The position numbers and the translations under genes were made by a program. From contig JBFYSV010000361.1 in NCBI GenBank assembly GCA_041301185.1, positions 1 through 20,409 of the forward strand: a DNA stretch of 20,409 bases. Direction: 5' to 3'. The stretch comes from JAQBDA01 sp041301185 (lineage in GTDB: Bacteria; Chloroflexota; Anaerolineae; Anaerolineales; UBA4823). Positions 6,932 through 14,820 of the stretch are shown piece after piece. Under the pieces are notes generated by a model that had not been told where the DNA came from, did not search any database, and saw nothing but the letters and a program-made list of their open reading frames with translations. The first letter of the stretch is position 1. The number at the start of each line of letters is the position of its first letter.

Positions 6932-7758
6932 TATATCAGTTTACTTAGATACTCAAAACTGCGGATTGCATCCGGCACATTACCGCATTCAACACTGAAA
7001 ACAATATCATTCGGGCATTTCTTCACGCTGTCGATCACCCGTTTCCAATCAACAACTCCATCGCCGCAGGCGCAGCCAACCGGGGTACCGGTCACTTTGC
7101 CGCGTTCCTCGCCACTTTGAGAAAAGCTGATATCCTTAGCATGCAGATGGACGAGGCGATCGATAACATGGTCCAGCCAATCATACGTATCATCGGTTCC
7201 AGCCAGGTAGCTGTTACCTGTATCGTAATTGATCCCGATAACAGGAGATTTTACAAGATTGTAGATGCTGTCTAGACCTTTGAGAGATTTGCTATATTGT
7301 TGGTGAGGCTCCAGCCCGATCTTGATGCCGTACCGCTCAGCGACCATGGAAGCTTCTTTGAGCGTGTAGGTCATCAATGTGTAATCCATCTCTTTCGTAG
7401 TCCATCCAGGCTTGGGACCTTCATCAGTGTTGACCACCGGAGCTCCAGCGTCCGAAGCCCAGCGAATCGCTTGCTTCAAATATTCGACGCTGATTTCCGG
7501 CTTACCCAGGGGAGTATGTGAAGAGAGCCCGGATAATTTGATGTTGTTCTTATCACACAGGTCTTTCACCCAACGAGGATCATCATACATGGATACGCTG
7601 TGAAAATAACGCGCTTCGCTGAGAAGCTCGCGCCCCAGATGAACCATCGGTTCTATATACTCGTAACCAATCTCAGCAGCTTTTTCGACACCCCAGGCAA
7701 AGGGCTTGTCGTGGTGCCGGACGAACTCCATATTGATGCCTAAATAAATATTGCCCAT
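6931..7758 (-). CDS. Sugar phosphate isomerase/epimerase (TIM barrel, AP-endonuclease-2 family)
   Basis: A 275-residue cytoplasmic TIM-barrel enzyme. The four metal ligands typical of the isomerase/epimerase branch are visible: Glu150 (GLEPHQQ), Asp179 (NYDTGN), His206 (HLHAKD) and Glu257 (SVECG). The segment after His206 holds 'TGTPVGCACGDGVVDW', shared in pattern with the neighbouring gene at 7797, so these two look like paralogs of a common subfamily. The ribosome site GAGGAG precedes the ATG. The family includes myo-inosose dehydratase (IolE), xylose isomerase-like enzymes, ketose epimerases and 3-keto-glycoside lyases, so the exact reaction cannot be read from sequence. IolE is one candidate given iolB nearby. 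Confidence 0.83.
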   Translation of the reverse strand: MGNIYLGINMEFVRHHDKPFAWGVEKAAEIGYEYIEPMVHLGRELLSEARYFHSVSMYDDPRWVKDLCDKNNIKLSGLSSHTPLGKPEISVEYLKQAIRWASDAGAPVVNTDEGPKPGWTTKEMDYTLMTYTLKEASMVAERYGIKIGLEPHQQYSKSLKGLDSIYNLVKSPVIGINYDTGNSYLAGTDDTYDWLDHVIDRLVHLHAKDISFSQSGEERGKVTGTPVGCACGDGVVDWKRVIDSVKKCPNDIVFSVECGNVPDAIRSFEYLSKLI

Positions 7759-7796
7759 ACGATTCTCCTCAGCATCTGAATATAACGGTGACTATC

Positions 7797-8675
7797 TTAT
7801 TTCTTGGTTGCCATGCGTTCGTTCGCCTCGGCAACGATTTCACGCGCAAAGGCAAGGCTTTTCTCGATCATATGTCCGCCCTGTCCCTCGCATTCGAGGC
7901 TGACCACACCATCGTAATTAATATCAACAAGAATATCAAAACACTTTTTAATGTTTTCAACATTTACCCCGTCACCGATGGCACATTGGCTGACCGCAAT
8001 CCCGGTCAGCTCGCCGCGTAACGAAGCCGCCAGGGTATCACTCACATCCTTGACATGCACGTGGCTGACTTTATACTTGAATTTATTCAGGAAAGCTACC
8101 GGATCCTGACCGGCAATGAATGTATTGCCAGTATCCATGTTCATCCGTAGATACGGGCTGTCTACAAAGGCCAGCATTTTTTCCATGAATTCCGGCTTGG
8201 TGGTGTAAAAGCCATGCGGTTCGATATCGATAATCATTTGATAGCGTTCTGCTACTTCCATTATTTGAGCATACGATCGCTTCATCATTTCAAGCGCCTG
8301 ATCGTGGGTGAGCCCTTTGGGGGCGAAACGGTCGTCCGTGGTATCGATATGGTCGCAGCCTGCCAGGTATGCCCAACGGATGGTCCGCAGGACATATTCC
8401 ACTCCCAGAGAGGCTCCTTCTGGCAAAGACATGGGGAATGCGGCATCGATTTGGGAAAATCGCACACCATAACTGGCAGCTTTTTCACGCCACATCATGG
8501 GGTCTTCCCAAATGGCGACGTGAGGTTGGTATCCAAGACCGTGAATCCAGCTCACGCCGTCGATCATGCCGCATTCAATCCAATGGACATCATTTTTCTG
8601 CGCCCATTGGAGGCATTGCTCAAAATTCCAATAACTACTGTTAAATGCGTCCGTATGGAAACCGATCTCTATCAT
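7797..8675 (-). CDS. Sugar phosphate isomerase/epimerase (TIM barrel), paralog of the next gene
   Basis: A 292-residue TIM-barrel protein with the same four-ligand set as its neighbour: Glu152 (DIEPHG), Asp181 (NMDTGN), His207 (HVHVKD) and Glu261 (SLECEG). 'TGIAVSQCAIGDGV' near 214-227 parallels 'TGTPVGCACGDGV' in the protein at 6931-7758. This supports a duplication, although the N-terminal parts have diverged strongly. AAGGAG lies about 10 bases before the ATG. It is separated from the binding-protein gene by 97 bp that contain a strong hairpin, and from the next isomerase by 38 bp. The two paralogs may act on related substrates or as unlike subunits; substrate unknown. Confidence 0.83.
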   Translation of the reverse strand: MIEIGFHTDAFNSSYWNFEQCLQWAQKNDVHWIECGMIDGVSWIHGLGYQPHVAIWEDPMMWREKAASYGVRFSQIDAAFPMSLPEGASLGVEYVLRTIRWAYLAGCDHIDTTDDRFAPKGLTHDQALEMMKRSYAQIMEVAERYQMIIDIEPHGFYTTKPEFMEKMLAFVDSPYLRMNMDTGNTFIAGQDPVAFLNKFKYKVSHVHVKDVSDTLAASLRGELTGIAVSQCAIGDGVNVENIKKCFDILVDINYDGVVSLECEGQGGHMIEKSLAFAREIVAEANERMATKK

Positions 8676-8716
8676 GGATATCGTACTCCTTTGTTAAATT
8701 TATCAGCATTTATGGA

Positions 8717-8747
8717 ATGAGCCCGCCCGAAAGTCGAGCGGGCTCAT
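8717..8747 (-). terminator. Hairpin after the binding-protein gene
   Basis: ATGAGCCCGC (8717-8726) and GCGGGCTCAT (8738-8747) form a perfect 10-bp stem, with a further short pairing (CGA/TCG) inside the loop. It begins 25 bases after the TAG of the solute-binding protein gene. No T-run follows on the minus strand. Such a hairpin after a binding-protein gene usually protects or partly terminates the message, giving more binding protein than downstream enzymes. The rest of this 97-bp gap holds only the ribosome site of the next gene. Confidence 0.55.
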
Positions 8748-8772
8748 GTCTAGATAGTTGCCTACTTCAAAG

Positions 8773-10095
8773 CTATGGGACGTCTACGTACTTATTGATA
8801 TCGGGCGTCTTCCAGGAATCTGGATAGTTGGTCATATCCTCACAGCCGCACAGTGCATAGTGCAGTGGGGGCATTTCAGGATTCTCGTACTGATCCAGAT
8901 TATCCGCCACGACATCCGGCTGGGGTAGGGTCCATTCGCGCTGGACAGTCTCACCCTGCAAGAACATGACCGCAGCTAATACAGCCGTGCGCCACTGGAA
9001 GGTTGGGAATGTGGGCGCAATAGCGGTCAGATTGTTGCCCTTCCAATACGCCAGGTAGTCTTGCTGGTCTTCACCCACCATGACCTTGGGATATTCAGCC
9101 CCAGCGTCCTTGAAGGCTTCCAAGATGGTTACTGCGGTACCACCAGCGTCCATCCAAACCGCGTCAATGGTTCCAAATTTCGCCAAATAGTCGGACACGA
9201 CCGTGTTGGCCTTGAAGGAGTCGTAACCAACGAACTCCACACCAATGATATTAAGCTGGGGGTTCTCTTCAAAGATCTTGCGAGCTGCACCCCAACGCTG
9301 TTCCAACACATCAACACCCGGCAGGATACGGAAGGCAAGGACATTACCGCCTTCAGGCAGGTTGTCAACGACAAACTGGGCCCCAGAAATACCGAAAGCA
9401 TAACCACCGATCGGTCGCTCGGAAATGACCGGGCAATCGGTTTGAGTGAAGCGGTCAAACTGGATCACCGGCATTACCTCGCAGGCTTTCTCGACAATCG
9501 GGGTAAGGGCCTCGCTGGTGTTCGGAGAGACGATCAAGAGATCGCATTTACCGGGGGTGTTGATGATATCCTGAATATCAGAGATCTGCTTTGCATCGTT
9601 GCCCTGAGCATCAAGGTGGTAGAAGTTTTGCACCAGACCCTCAGTGCGAAGTTCTTCAACCTGCTCGCGGATATTGATATAACCAACCACACGCCACGGG
9701 TTGTTGACACCAGCATTGGAGAAGCAGATATTATAAGGTGGTTCCTTTTCTGCAAATGCGGTGTACTCAGGGAAGTCGGCAATCGTAACTGGATTCTCAA
9801 CAAGATACTGCAGATAGATAGGCGCATCAGGATTCAACGCTGAAGCTGACATCAGTTCAAGTGATTTTTCATAATCAGCATCGTTGAAGAACTGCTCAGC
9901 TACCTGAGCGCTCTCCATTTGAAGCCCGGGGTTTGCTGCAGCAGCGGGTTCTTCAGCAACGGGCTCTTCAGCGGCAGGTTCTTCCGCTGCTGGCTGCTCT
10001 GCGGCAGGAGCTTCGGTGGCCGGTGCCTGGCATGCAGTAAGGATCATGCTCAAGGCAACCAAGAAGGATATAACCAAAAACAGACTCTTTTTCAT
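8773..10095 (-). CDS. Sugar ABC transporter solute-binding lipoprotein (ribose type)
   Basis: A 440-residue extracytoplasmic binding protein. The signal peptide (basic MKKS, hydrophobic stretch) ends in the lipobox LTAC with Cys22 as the lipidation site. Residues 23-55 are a low-complexity Ala/Glu/Pro linker (repeats of AEEP). The periplasmic-binding-protein type 1 fold starts near residue 120 ('NICFSNAGVNNPWRV') and shows the usual 'LLIVSPNTSEALTP' and 'DAVWMDAGGTAVTILEA' segments. Between linker and fold is an extra region of about 65 residues. Together with the two permeases and ATPase it forms a ribose/galactose-type importer. The ribosome site TTGGAGGAG precedes the ATG. Being last in the transporter block and followed by a hairpin fits selective accumulation. 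The sugar is unknown. Confidence 0.93.
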   Translation of the reverse strand: MKKSLFLVISFLVALSMILTACQAPATEAPAAEQPAAEEPAAEEPVAEEPAAAANPGLQMESAQVAEQFFNDADYEKSLELMSASALNPDAPIYLQYLVENPVTIADFPEYTAFAEKEPPYNICFSNAGVNNPWRVVGYINIREQVEELRTEGLVQNFYHLDAQGNDAKQISDIQDIINTPGKCDLLIVSPNTSEALTPIVEKACEVMPVIQFDRFTQTDCPVISERPIGGYAFGISGAQFVVDNLPEGGNVLAFRILPGVDVLEQRWGAARKIFEENPQLNIIGVEFVGYDSFKANTVVSDYLAKFGTIDAVWMDAGGTAVTILEAFKDAGAEYPKVMVGEDQQDYLAYWKGNNLTAIAPTFPTFQWRTAVLAAVMFLQGETVQREWTLPQPDVVADNLDQYENPEMPPLHYALCGCEDMTNYPDSWKTPDINKYVDVP

Positions 10096-10163
10096 GTATA
10101 AATCTCCTCCAAAAGGTATTTTAGAATTTTTCGGAACCGATCAGCGCGTGCTTTACACAACAT
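10092..10163 (-). CDS. Possible 23-residue leader peptide overlapping the binding-protein start
   Basis: An ATG at 10163 opens a 23-codon frame (MLCKARADRFRKILKYLLEE then IYT) whose TGA overlaps the ATG of the binding-protein gene in the coupling form ATGA. A very strong ribosome-like site, AAAAAGGAGGTG, lies upstream but about 15 bases from the ATG, longer than ideal. It could be a leader that couples translation into the binding protein, or chance. I do not recognise the peptide; it is rich in basic residues. The rest of the 156-bp gap (10096-10251) has no clear promoter. Confidence 0.2.
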   Translation of the reverse strand: MLCKARADRFRKILKYLLEEIYT

Positions 10164-10251
10164 TTATTCTTATGCGCACCTCCTTTTTACGCGTCAGCTC
10201 TCGCCTATCATTCTATCAAACCAACGCGAATCGCGAGTAATACCTTTGGGT

Positions 10252-11259
10252 TCACTGTTTCTTCTGCGAAGTTAGCCCAACGTAAGCCACAGCACCGATG
10301 ATGATCAAACCTTGAACTACATCTGTATAAGGTTTGGGCAAACCAAGGATATTCAAAAGATTGACTATCGCTTGCAAGGTAAACGCACCAAAAATTACAT
10401 TTGGAACCGACCCCTTGCCTCCACCTAATAATACTCCCCCTACAACACATGCAGCAATCGCTTGCATTTCAAGCCCTTCGCCAATGGTGACATTTACCCC
10501 GCCATAGCCCCCGATCATAATCCCACCGATGATCGCAAAGACTGAACAAAGGATGAAGGTGATCACGCGGACTAACCTGACTCTGACGCCTGATAATTGG
10601 CTTGCAAGGACGTTATCGCCAACCGCCAGGATCTGTTTTCCAAAATTAGTCCGGTTGAAAAGGATGTATGAAAAGATCGCAATCACAATAATAATGATCA
10701 ATGCATACGGAACCCGGCCAAAAATAGGCACGTTTTCAATGTAATTTCGACCAAAAGCACGCCAATTATCCGTCAGATAGCCTTGTGGCGCTCCACCTAC
10801 ATAATACAGGGCTCCACCCCGCACCAGTAACATCATTCCAAGTGTAGTGATAAAGGAGGGAACCTTCAGGTAACTGACCACCAGACCGTTCACCAGGCCG
10901 ATTAGAACGCCAAATCCCAGCATGATCATTATGGCGGGGAGTGCATTGGCCGGGTCATTTGCGAGCAGTTTTGAGCTTACCAGGACAACAAAAGTGACAA
11001 TCGCTCCAACCGTAAGATCAAAACCACCGATCGCCAGGACAAACATCTCCCCGATCGCAAGCACCGCCAGGGGTGAAGCCGTTCGGAGAAAGGTCATGAT
11101 CCCATTCATGGATTGATATTTAACCGGATTGAGAAACCCCAGGATTAAGAAGATAATTATGAAAACGGGGTAAACCGGTGGGATTTTCTTGATCCACCCC
11201 CAGGTATTCTGCAGGGTGTTAGAGAGTCTTCCTGGAGCAGGTACAGTAGATGCCGTCAT
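10252..11259 (-). CDS. ABC sugar transporter permease (ribose/RbsC type)
   Basis: A 335-residue integral membrane protein of the BPD_transp_2 family, with about eight to ten hydrophobic segments. Family marks include GGFDLTVG near 78-85, 'AVGDNVLASQLSGVRV' in the cytoplasmic loop that contacts the ATPase, and 'GGVLLGGGKGSVPNVIFGA' near the C-terminus. It starts 12 bp after the stop of the other permease, with AAGGAGTGG as ribosome site. It most likely pairs with that permease as a heterodimer in the importer. Confidence 0.93.
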   Translation of the reverse strand: MTASTVPAPGRLSNTLQNTWGWIKKIPPVYPVFIIIFLILGFLNPVKYQSMNGIMTFLRTASPLAVLAIGEMFVLAIGGFDLTVGAIVTFVVLVSSKLLANDPANALPAIMIMLGFGVLIGLVNGLVVSYLKVPSFITTLGMMLLVRGGALYYVGGAPQGYLTDNWRAFGRNYIENVPIFGRVPYALIIIIVIAIFSYILFNRTNFGKQILAVGDNVLASQLSGVRVRLVRVITFILCSVFAIIGGIMIGGYGGVNVTIGEGLEMQAIAACVVGGVLLGGGKGSVPNVIFGAFTLQAIVNLLNILGLPKPYTDVVQGLIIIGAVAYVGLTSQKKQ

Positions 11260-11271
11260 TCAATCCACTCC

Positions 11272-12267
11272 TTACGCCGCTTCTTTCTTTGAGCGGATCG
11301 TGTAGCTTGCTACAGCCAATACGATGATCGCACCGCGCAGGACCATTTTGAGATACGGATTCACGCCCAGCTGGTTGAAGGTAGTGTCGAGGATGCCAAA
11401 AATCAAGACCCCGGCTAGCGTGCCCCACACCCCTCCTTTTCCACCGGAGAGCGCTGTTCCACCGATTACGGTTGTAGCAATTGATTCCAGGTCATATAAA
11501 CCATTCGGTCCAACCCAGGGAGCTCCAGATCGCATCAGGCTAACCAGGAAAAATCCCGATATAACTGCTGTCATACTGCACAGGACATGGGCGCCAATCA
11601 AGACACGGTCGGTCCTGACGCCAGAGAGGCGGGCAACTTCAGAGTTTCCACCGACAGCATATAGATGAGAACCAAATTTAGTACGGGCAAGTAAGAACCA
11701 ACCTGCTATATACACAAGTAGCAGAATGATAATGGATACCGGTATGGGACCTAATGTGCCGTAGCCGAAGAATTCAAAACTTTTAGGAACGCTGCCCGTG
11801 TAGTTAGAGAAGGTTGCATTGATGATCCCTTTGATGATCAAGCTAATCCCAAGCGTGGCAATGAAGGGATTGACTTTTAGCTTTGTAATCGTCAGCCCGT
11901 TCGCCAGACCGATAAGCACTCCGATCCCAAGCACAGCCGGAATTGCGATGGGAACCTTGGCGGTGTCCCCCTGCATGATATAGGAAGACATGACCGCGGT
12001 GATGCTGATTGTATAGGCGACAGAAAGATCAATAGAGGCACCGATAATCACCATGGTCTGTCCGACTGCCACGATACCCAAGGCGACAGATCGGACAATG
12101 ATGTTGAGCATGATCGCCGGGTTTGATAGGATCTGACCGTCGGAAAAGAATTGATCCAACAATCCACTGATCAAGAAAGTGGCAATCAAGAATACATAAA
12201 TGGTGGGTATGTGGACAGAACGGGTGGTGCGTCTAAACCAGTTATCGGATACAGTAGTGGACGTCAT
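11272..12267 (-). CDS. ABC sugar transporter permease (ribose/RbsC type), partner subunit
   Basis: A 331-residue membrane protein of the same family as the next permease. It carries 'GASIDLSVAY' (a variant of the family 'GGIDLSVG'), 'AVGGNSEVARLSGVRT' for the ATPase contact loop, and 'GGTALSGGKGGVWGTLAGV' near the end. The first glycine of the DLSVG element is replaced, a common difference in the second member of heterodimeric systems. Its ATG is 1 base after the TGA of the ATPase gene (TGAAATG), with AGGAAAGGA as ribosome site, which suggests translational coupling. Confidence 0.93.
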   Translation of the reverse strand: MTSTTVSDNWFRRTTRSVHIPTIYVFLIATFLISGLLDQFFSDGQILSNPAIMLNIIVRSVALGIVAVGQTMVIIGASIDLSVAYTISITAVMSSYIMQGDTAKVPIAIPAVLGIGVLIGLANGLTITKLKVNPFIATLGISLIIKGIINATFSNYTGSVPKSFEFFGYGTLGPIPVSIIILLLVYIAGWFLLARTKFGSHLYAVGGNSEVARLSGVRTDRVLIGAHVLCSMTAVISGFFLVSLMRSGAPWVGPNGLYDLESIATTVIGGTALSGGKGGVWGTLAGVLIFGILDTTFNQLGVNPYLKMVLRGAIIVLAVASYTIRSKKEAA

Positions 12268-12268
12268 T

Positions 12269-13855
12269 TCATTCCTTTCCTACTGAATCTGCCAGCTCTG
12301 AAATCACATGGTCTGTATGACCGGTAGCCATCAGCATGATCTCTTGTTCAGTAGATTTCGCAGGAAGCTCTCCCGCAACCCGGCGGTCTGCCATGACAAG
12401 TATCCTGTCGCTCATTCCAACAATTTCGGGTAGCTCAGATGAAATCATCAAAACTGCTATACCCTTTTTCGTCAATGCTCGAATCATATCGTGGATGCCA
12501 GCCTTTGACTCCACATCGATACCGCGGGTTGGCTCGTCAAAGATGAACACATGCGCTTCCGAAGCCAGCCACTTAGCAAGCACCACTTTCTGCTGATTTC
12601 CACCACTCAGGTATTGCGCTTCGCGATCAAACGAGTCGGTTCTTATGTCCACCTGTTCACCCAGCATGGGGACAAGTTTGCGAGAATCTCTGATCCCGTC
12701 CTTGAAGATCAAGCCGAATAAGGATTGTACGGCGCGCACAGTCAGTAACATATTATCTCGAATCGATTGCCTGGGGGCAATCCCTTCCGATTTTCGATCC
12801 TCGGTAACAAACCCAAGCTTATTCTTGATCGCCGATGTTGGACTTTTTATCGCGATGGCTTTACCATAAAGCTCCATGCTGCCAGATTTAAAGGGCACCA
12901 CCCCAAATAAGGATTGCGCCAGTTCTGTGCGTCCTGATCCCTGCAATCCAGCGACACCCAAAACCTCTCCTTTGCGAAGCTCAAAGCTGATGTCTGAAAG
13001 GATTTGATTGGATGCATTTTTTACACTCAATACCACTTCACCAAATTCTTCGGGAGCACCCAACGGAGGGAAATAATGATCCAGGGTGCGTCCGACCATC
13101 AAGAAGACAACGTCAGCGGGGGTAACTTCCATCTTTTTTACAGTTTTGATATGCTTACCGTCTTTCAGTACCGTGATCTTCTCGGCAAGATCAAAGACCT
13201 CTCTCAGGCGGTGGGAAATAAAAATAACCGCCATCCCCTTTTGTTTCAGTCGCCCGACCAGATCATTGAGCATGTCAACTTCTGTATAAGTCAGAGCGGC
13301 GGTGGGCTCATCCATAATCAGGACTTTGGCGTTGAAAGAAATGGCTTTGGCGATTTCTACCAACTGCTGCTCAGCGACTGAAAGGCTGCTGACCAGGGCA
13401 GTCGGCGAGATCATTTTCTCCACACCGAGCTCTTTCAGGACCTCTTGCGCCTGTTTGTTCATCTTCCGGATATCCAGGGTTCCTAATTTTGAAGATTCCC
13501 TGGCGAGGAATATATTATTCGCAACAGTTCGTTCCGGAAGCAGGTTGAATTCCTGGTAGATTATGCTGATGCCTTTTTCCTGGGCTTGCTTCGGATGGTA
13601 GAAGGAAACTTTTTCCCCTTGGAGGACCATATCTCCGGAGTCAGGTACGTATGCCCCTGCCATGATCTTCATCAAGGTGGATTTTCCGGCACCGTTCTCA
13701 CCAACAACCGCATGAACCTCTCCTGGGTAAAACTCAAGAGATACATCATCCAAAGCGACAACACCCGGAAACCGCTTGGAAATATTGTGAACTTCCATGA
13801 CGGGTGCTTGATGATTGGTTTGTTCAGCAGTTTGGTTGCTATTATCGAGAACCAT
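12269..13855 (-). CDS. ABC sugar transporter ATPase with two nucleotide-binding domains (RbsA/MglA type)
   Basis: A 528-residue fused ATPase that powers import. Domain 1: Walker A GENGAGKST at 52-60, signature LSVAEQQ at 158-164, Walker B VLIMDEP at 178-184. Domain 2: degenerate Walker A 'GLQGSGRTEL', signature LSGGNQQ, Walker B 'HVFIFDEPTRGID'. A weakened second Walker A and a first-domain LSVAEQQ are normal for the RbsA/MglA/AraG group. Length is slightly above the usual 500, from an extended N-terminus of about 18 residues before the conserved 'MEVHNISKRFPGV'. GAGG lies upstream of the ATG at 13855; an internal ATG at residue 20 would match shorter homologs. It follows the epimerase gene by 27 bp. 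Confidence 0.95.
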   Translation of the reverse strand: MVLDNSNQTAEQTNHQAPVMEVHNISKRFPGVVALDDVSLEFYPGEVHAVVGENGAGKSTLMKIMAGAYVPDSGDMVLQGEKVSFYHPKQAQEKGISIIYQEFNLLPERTVANNIFLARESSKLGTLDIRKMNKQAQEVLKELGVEKMISPTALVSSLSVAEQQLVEIAKAISFNAKVLIMDEPTAALTYTEVDMLNDLVGRLKQKGMAVIFISHRLREVFDLAEKITVLKDGKHIKTVKKMEVTPADVVFLMVGRTLDHYFPPLGAPEEFGEVVLSVKNASNQILSDISFELRKGEVLGVAGLQGSGRTELAQSLFGVVPFKSGSMELYGKAIAIKSPTSAIKNKLGFVTEDRKSEGIAPRQSIRDNMLLTVRAVQSLFGLIFKDGIRDSRKLVPMLGEQVDIRTDSFDREAQYLSGGNQQKVVLAKWLASEAHVFIFDEPTRGIDVESKAGIHDMIRALTKKGIAVLMISSELPEIVGMSDRILVMADRRVAGELPAKSTEQEIMLMATGHTDHVISELADSVGKE

Positions 13856-13882
13856 AAGGACCTCGTTGCTTCAAGACTAATA

Positions 13883-14731
13883 TCATGTCAGCAGAGTCTT
13901 CAAGAACTTTAACCCCTGCACAGCGATCGCATCCTGGCTGGGAGCGATCTCGCGCCAGATGCATACTGCTCGGGCTATTTCCTTCACCTGAGAGGTAAAT
14001 GACTCGATCACCACTGGACCATCATAATTCACATCTTTCAATGCCTGAGCAACCTCGTCCCAATGCACCTGTCCGGTTCCAGGGACGCCTCGGTCGTTTT
14101 CACAAGCATGGAAATGATAGATTTTTTGATTCGCCAGCCGGATGGCGTCACCGGAATTTTTTTCTTCAAGGTGCATATGGAAAGTATCGAGATGCAGGCC
14201 TACATTATCCATTCCCGTTTGTTTGATAAACTCAAGACCCTGAGAGACGACATTTAGCATGTCTGTCTCAAAACGATTCAACATTTCGAGCGCAAGCCTG
14301 ACATCTTTAGATTTGGCGTACTGAGCCATTTCACAAACCCCGCTCACCGCGAGATCCCATTCAGCTTTGCGGGCAGTTGCATCATCGATATGCTCTTTGC
14401 CCACAGCCGAATACATGGGTCCGGCGACAACCGGCGAGCCAAGCTCAGCTGCCGCGTCTATCAACCAGCGGATGTAGACTTTAGCATTTTCAACGAGATC
14501 AGGATCAGTGCTGCAAAGATTGCGATCCAGTCCAAAAGCCCCACAGACAATAGGTTGCAGGGAGTTACTTTCCAGCTCGGCTTTGACCTGTTTGACATCA
14601 ATTAATTCGGGGTTCTCACAAGCAAGCTCCAGAATATCAAAGCCCAGGCGCTTTACTTCAGGTGCCAGCTCCATTACAGCAGCTGTCGTGCAAGGAGATA
14701 CCCAGACAAATGTATTGATACCAAATCTCAT
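13883..14731 (-). CDS. D-tagatose/D-psicose (allulose) 3-epimerase family protein
   Basis: A 282-residue TIM-barrel protein that closely follows the ketose 3-epimerases. Metal and catalytic residues Glu149 (LEMLNRFE), Asp182 (HLDTFHM), His208 (HFHACENDRGVPGTG) and Glu243 (VIESF), plus Arg214, each sit exactly three positions before those I recall for Pseudomonas cichorii D-tagatose 3-epimerase (Glu152, Asp185, His211, Glu246, Arg217). Such constant spacing makes the family call strong. The enzyme would interconvert a free ketose at C3. It lies directly before the ABC importer genes, which suggests the imported sugar, or its first product, is an unphosphorylated ketose or keto-acid. TAAGGAG precedes the ATG. 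The 89-bp gap after gntR has only a small CTGCC/GGCAG hairpin. Confidence 0.85.
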   Translation of the reverse strand: MRFGINTFVWVSPCTTAAVMELAPEVKRLGFDILELACENPELIDVKQVKAELESNSLQPIVCGAFGLDRNLCSTDPDLVENAKVYIRWLIDAAAELGSPVVAGPMYSAVGKEHIDDATARKAEWDLAVSGVCEMAQYAKSKDVRLALEMLNRFETDMLNVVSQGLEFIKQTGMDNVGLHLDTFHMHLEEKNSGDAIRLANQKIYHFHACENDRGVPGTGQVHWDEVAQALKDVNYDGPVVIESFTSQVKEIARAVCIWREIAPSQDAIAVQGLKFLKTLLT

Positions 14732-14820
14732 TCCGTGCTCCTTAGCGGCAAGTTAGATTTCCACATTTCAGCTGCCTGAGGCAGTCTGTACACACAGATT
14801 GATTCGTACTGGACCGGAGC

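Noticed and set aside
6931..8675. C-glycoside deglycosidase subunits
   Set aside because: That system pairs a TIM-barrel subunit with a small beta subunit and a Gfo/Idh/MocA oxidoreductase; neither partner is seen in the window, so the idea is only kept as an alternative chemistry.
9061..9843. Plus-strand open frame of 260 codons
   Set aside because: It is fully antisense to the binding-protein gene, with no ribosome site and no recognisable domain.
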